Assembly: GCA_036489025.1 (NCBI GenBank)
Contig: DASXGN010000013.1
Span: 73,303-137,302 of the forward strand
Direction of reading: 5' to 3'
Length of the DNA stretch: 64,000 nucleotides
Source of the DNA: Dryocola sp036489025
GTDB lineage: Bacteria > Pseudomonadota > Gammaproteobacteria > Enterobacterales > Enterobacteriaceae
Part shown: positions 61,067-64,000 of the stretch, piece by piece
How positions within the stretch are numbered: position 1 is the stretch's first letter
Layout of the letters: each line of letters starts with the position of its first letter
Position numbers and translations under genes: made by a program
The notes under the pieces: model-generated
Database searches by the model: none
The model's input: only the letters and a program-made list of their open reading frames with translations
What the model was told of the DNA's origin: nothing

Positions 61067-61809
61067 GCCAGCAAAGAAGCACGGATGAGCTGCTGGTGGC
61101 CTGGCTGGATAATGAATTAAGCCCGGCCGAGCGGGCCGAGGTTGAGCTGCGCCTGGGCCACGATAGCTATCTGATCGAGCGCCTGGCACTGCTTGAACGC
61201 AGCAGCCTGCCTTTTAAAAAATCCTTTGAACCGCTGCTGGCTGAGGCCCCGCTGGAAGAGCTGAAAAAGCATCTCCACGCTCCCGCCTCGCCGACAGTGT
61301 CCCGCCGCCGCCTGATTGCCGCTGCCGTCAGTTTCCTGGCGCTGGGCGTAATTGGCGACAGGGCTTTCCTGCGTTTTTCCGAGCCTGATGAAAACTGGCG
61401 TGGTCTGGTCGCGCAGTATATGGCGCTCTACACGCCGGAAACGCTGGCCGAAACCCCAACGGCACAGGCGCTGGAGGCGCAGCTACGGGCCACCGGCACG
61501 CAGCTCGATATTCCCCTTGAGGGCGCAAAACTTCTCTTGCCAAATGCTGCCTTAAAAAACGCGCGCGTGCTGGCCTACGACGAGCAGAAAATTGCTCAGA
61601 TTACCTGGCTTGAAGCCCGGCATGGTCCGCTGGCGCTGTGTATTACTCGTCACGCTGGCGGGGCAATGCAGTCGCACAGCGAGCAGCGTCTGGGGATGAA
61701 CATCGTTTACTGGTCAAGCGCCAGCCACCGCTTTATGGTGATTGGGCATAATCCAGCGGGGCAAATGAAAGCGCTGGCGGCACGGTTGCAGCAGGCGGTT
61801 GGGGCATAA
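61063..61809 (+). CDS. membrane-bound anti-sigma factor
   Basis: 248 residues. The N-terminal ~75 form a helical anti-sigma region (DELLVAWLDNELSPAERAEV, ELRLGHDSYLIERLALLE) without a Cys zinc motif. A single membrane segment follows RRR (LIAAAVSFLALGVIGD, ~86-103), then a periplasmic domain of ~140 residues. Layout of an ECF anti-sigma that holds its sigma factor at the membrane until an envelope signal frees it. Translationally coupled to the sigma gene. Confidence 0.85.
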   Translation: MSQQRSTDELLVAWLDNELSPAERAEVELRLGHDSYLIERLALLERSSLPFKKSFEPLLAEAPLEELKKHLHAPASPTVSRRRLIAAAVSFLALGVIGDRAFLRFSEPDENWRGLVAQYMALYTPETLAETPTAQALEAQLRATGTQLDIPLEGAKLLLPNAALKNARVLAYDEQKIAQITWLEARHGPLALCITRHAGGAMQSHSEQRLGMNIVYWSSASHRFMVIGHNPAGQMKALAARLQQAVGA

Positions 61810-61847
61810 AAACGGTGGATAAGTCGTAGGCACTCTCCACCGTTTTT
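61808..61847. terminator. bidirectional terminator between anti-sigma gene and ilvN
   Basis: AAAAACGGTGGA (61808-61819) pairs with TCCACCGTTTTT (61836-61847), flanked by A and T runs, ending both convergent transcripts. Confidence 0.92.
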
Positions 61848-61851
61848 ATGT

Positions 61852-62133
61852 TTACTGCACCAGCGCGGTCAGCTTGCCGAATACGTCAGCGCCGTCGACG
61901 TCGCGTTTGATTTGCACCACGTCTTCCAGCTTGTCGATCTGGCTGATCATTTGTTCCAGACGCTGGTCGTCGGCCACCTGAAGCCAGATGCGGCTCCGAT
62001 CTCCGCTCGCCAGCGGCAGACACAAAATGCCTTCGACGTTAAAAGCGCGTCGCGCAAACAGCCCGCAGATGTGAGACATAACGCCCGGATGGTTACGCAC
62101 CGTAAGTTCCAGAATAACGGTTAGTTGTTGCAT
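61852..62133 (-). CDS. ilvN: acetolactate synthase I regulatory subunit
   Basis: 93 residues. An ACT domain (VILELTVRNHPGVMSHICGL, FARRAFNVEGILCLPL, DDQRLEQMISQIDKLEDVV) that binds valine and activates and feedback-inhibits the IlvB catalytic subunit. Three bases downstream of ilvB; length close to E. coli IlvN (96). Confidence 0.96.
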   Translation of the reverse strand: MQQLTVILELTVRNHPGVMSHICGLFARRAFNVEGILCLPLASGDRSRIWLQVADDQRLEQMISQIDKLEDVVQIKRDVDGADVFGKLTALVQ

Positions 62134-62136
62134 GGC

Positions 62137-63825
62137 TTACTCTCCAATCATCTCAATGTTTGCAGCGCCCGGCGGCACCATCGGGAATACTTTTTCTTCG
62201 GCGTCGATTCTGACGTGGATCAGACACGGCCCCGGACGCGAAATCGCCTCCTGCAATGCCGCCTGCGGGTTTTCCGCCGCGTTCAGATCGCAGGTGGCAA
62301 GGCCAAAACCTTCGGCAATTTTGAGGAAGTTTGTCTGCCCGGAATAGGTCGCGGCGAAAACATTTTGCTGATAGAACAGCGTTTGCTGCTGATGCACCAG
62401 CCCCAACGCCTGGTTGTTGAGCAGGATGATTTTTACGTCCAGGCCATGCTCGGCGGCGGTCGCCATTTCCTGAATGTTCATCATGATGCTGCCGTCGCCG
62501 GTGAAGCACAGCACTTTACGCTGCGGCTCCGCCAGCGCTGCGCCCACCGCCGCAGGCAGACCGAAGCCCATGGTGCCCAGTCCGCCGGACGTCAGCCACT
62601 GGCGCGGCCGGTTCAGCGGATAAGCCTGCGCCACCCACATCTGATGCTGGCCCACGTCGGTGGTGATAATAGCTGCGTCATCAACGCAGGCGGCAGCCGC
62701 GTGAATCAGGCCGTAAGGCGTCAGAGGATTGTCCACCCCCGGCATGCTGAACGGGAATTCCTGCTGTAAACCAGCCACCTGTTGCAGCCACTGCCGGCGC
62801 GGCTGAGCGTCAATTTTTGGCAACAGCTGCTCCAGCACCTCACCCACTTCACCGCGAATCGCAATGTGGGCCTGTTTGATTTTCCCCAGCTCGGCGCGGT
62901 CGATATCAACGTGGATAATTTTTGCGTTCGGGCAGAACTGCTCGGTTTTGCCGATGGCTCGATCGTCGAAGCGTGCGCCCATGACGATCAGCAGGTCGGC
63001 CTCCTGCAAAATATAGTTGGTGCTGCGCGCACCGTGCATGCCCAGCATGCCCAGCGACAGCGGATGTTTAGCGGGAATCGTACCGAGCGCCATCAGCGTC
63101 ATCGTGGTCGGCAGATTTGCTTTTTCAGCGAGCGCACGCGCATTTTCGTGGGCGTTGATGATGCCGCCGCCCAGATATAATACCGGGCGCTGTGCCTCGT
63201 TGATCATCGCGGCGGCGTCGGCAATCTGCTGCGCGGCAACGACCGGGGAAGGCGTCGGGGCCGAAACGGCTGGCAGCTCGCTGATGTCAATTTCGGCGGT
63301 CTGCACGTCTTTTGGAATATCGATCCATACCGGGCCAGGACGGCCGGATTCGGCAATACGAAACGCGTCGCAGATAACCTGCGGCAGCTCGGCAATATCG
63401 CGCACCAGATAGTTGTGCTTGGTAATCGGAATGGAGATGCCGTAGGTGTCGACTTCCTGGAAGGCGTCGGTGCCAATCATCGATTTCGGCACCTGGCCGG
63501 TGATGCAGACCAGCGGAATGGAGTCGAGGCGCGCATCGGCGATAGCCGTCACCAGGTTGGTGGCTCCCGGTCCGCTACAGGCCAGGCAAACCGCGGCCTT
63601 GCCCTGAGTTCGCGCCATGCCCTGCGCCATAAAGCCCGCGCCCTGTTCGTGGCGAGCCAGAATATGGCGGATTTTTTTGCTCTGGCTTAGCGCGTTGTAG
63701 AGCGGCAGAACGGTGCCGCCGGGAATCCCGCTGACGGTGGTGATGCCATGATGTTCAAGCATTTGCACGATCAGCTGTGCGCCGGTGATGCGGCCTGCCT
63801 GCGGTGGGTTTTCCGAAATTGCCAT
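62137..63825 (-). CDS. ilvB: acetolactate synthase I catalytic subunit
   Basis: 562 residues, same as E. coli IlvB. ThDP-dependent fold: catalytic Glu in ILARHEQGAGFMAQGMAR, FAD/PYR regions (ACSGPGATNLVTAIADA), and ThDP-Mg site GDGSIMMNIQEMATAAEHGL with LLNNQALGLVHQQ. Condenses two pyruvates to acetolactate (or with 2-ketobutyrate) at the head of valine/leucine/isoleucine synthesis. Controlled by the ivbL attenuator upstream. Confidence 0.97.
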   Translation of the reverse strand: MAISENPPQAGRITGAQLIVQMLEHHGITTVSGIPGGTVLPLYNALSQSKKIRHILARHEQGAGFMAQGMARTQGKAAVCLACSGPGATNLVTAIADARLDSIPLVCITGQVPKSMIGTDAFQEVDTYGISIPITKHNYLVRDIAELPQVICDAFRIAESGRPGPVWIDIPKDVQTAEIDISELPAVSAPTPSPVVAAQQIADAAAMINEAQRPVLYLGGGIINAHENARALAEKANLPTTMTLMALGTIPAKHPLSLGMLGMHGARSTNYILQEADLLIVMGARFDDRAIGKTEQFCPNAKIIHVDIDRAELGKIKQAHIAIRGEVGEVLEQLLPKIDAQPRRQWLQQVAGLQQEFPFSMPGVDNPLTPYGLIHAAAACVDDAAIITTDVGQHQMWVAQAYPLNRPRQWLTSGGLGTMGFGLPAAVGAALAEPQRKVLCFTGDGSIMMNIQEMATAAEHGLDVKIILLNNQALGLVHQQQTLFYQQNVFAATYSGQTNFLKIAEGFGLATCDLNAAENPQAALQEAISRPGPCLIHVRIDAEEKVFPMVPPGAANIEMIGE

Positions 63826-63871
63826 GCTCCAGTCCTTCTTTCATGCCGTTTCGCTCTTCGGCCGGGGGACT

Positions 63872-63910
63872 AAAACAAGAAACCCCGCCCGGTTTGCGCC
63901 GGCGGGGTTT
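63872..63910 (-). terminator. attenuator terminator of ivbL-ilvBN
   Basis: On the minus strand AACCCCGCC pairs with GGCGGGGTT around an 11-base loop, followed by TCTTGTTTT. It lies between the leader peptide stop and ilvB, as in E. coli, and ends transcription when Val-/Leu-tRNA is plentiful. Confidence 0.9.
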
Positions 63911-63935
63911 TGGAATCGATGCGTTGATTCAGACC

Positions 63936-64000
63936 CTACGGCGCATTGCCGACGACCACCACCACACGCACGACGACCACCGCGGCTGGTAGCGCGGTAA
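63936..64000 (-). CDS. ivbL: ilvB operon leader peptide (start beyond window)
   Basis: The visible C-terminal 20 codons read TALPAAVVVVRVVVVVGNAP, stop TAG at 63938-63936. Nine valine codons in a short span match E. coli IvbL, whose ribosome stalls when valyl-tRNA is low and so prevents attenuation. The first residues fall outside the right edge. Confidence 0.95.
   Translation of the reverse strand, partial: TALPAAVVVVRVVVVVGNAP

Noticed and set aside
1..64000. Prophage, transposon or integrative element
   Set aside because: No integrase, transposase, terminal repeats or tRNA-associated att site was found; ParM/ParR is the only plasmid-type cassette.

Overview
The window is a roughly 55% GC chromosomal segment from a member of the Enterobacterales, close to the Enterobacteriaceae. 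Near-E. coli versions of fdnGHI (with the selenocysteine TGA), lldPRD, ybdK, ybdG, ydbC and ilvBN with its ivbL attenuator support this. The genus cannot be fixed from the sequence alone. No tRNA, rRNA, insertion sequence or prophage structure was recognised.

Layout. 1-4.3 kb: 3' part of a large autotransporter adhesin. 4.5-7.5 kb: a small secreted protein, a ydbC-type aldo/keto reductase broken by one in-frame stop, and a Fur-box-preceded siderophore-type binding protein. 7.3-25.3 kb: a secretion island. Two secreted chitinases (GH18 and GH19, each with a chitin-binding module) and a tiny Cys-rich secreted protein lie divergent from a compact operon. That operon encodes a major pseudopilin, a lytic transglycosylase, a GspF-like platform protein, a GspE ATPase, four small PilM/N/O/P-position proteins, a TPR-bearing lipoprotein secretin and three more pseudopilins. 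It is followed by two LuxR-type regulators (one with a degenerate receiver), a prepilin peptidase and a hybrid histidine kinase with a very short sensor. The set reads as a self-contained, non-canonical type II secretion system for chitinases with its own regulation. It is the strongest candidate in the window for an under-described system.

25.6-28.2 kb: a chromosomal pair related to plasmid R1 ParM/ParR with a repeat-containing AT-rich region upstream. 28.3-50.5 kb: a complete type I-F CRISPR-Cas locus with three arrays (12, 18 and 20 repeats counting degenerate ends), all transcribed leftward. Arrays 1 and 2 use one repeat variant and array 3 another. All three leaders share an inverted repeat bracketing an IHF-type site. 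Between array 1 and array 2 sit a DsbA-like/MBL-fold/LysR cluster, ybdK, formate dehydrogenase-N (fdnGHI) and the mechanosensitive channel ybdG. The cas operon (cas1, cas2-3, csy1-4) lies between arrays 2 and 3.

50.5-64 kb: a LysR/cupin/alcohol dehydrogenase cluster, a Met/His-rich DUF2946-like protein with a PepSY membrane protein (possible copper handling), the L-lactate operon lldPRD with two LldR operators, a TPR lipoprotein-sized secreted protein followed by an ECF sigma/anti-sigma pair whose sigma gene appears to start at ATT, and finally ilvB-ilvN with the ivbL leader peptide cut by the right edge.
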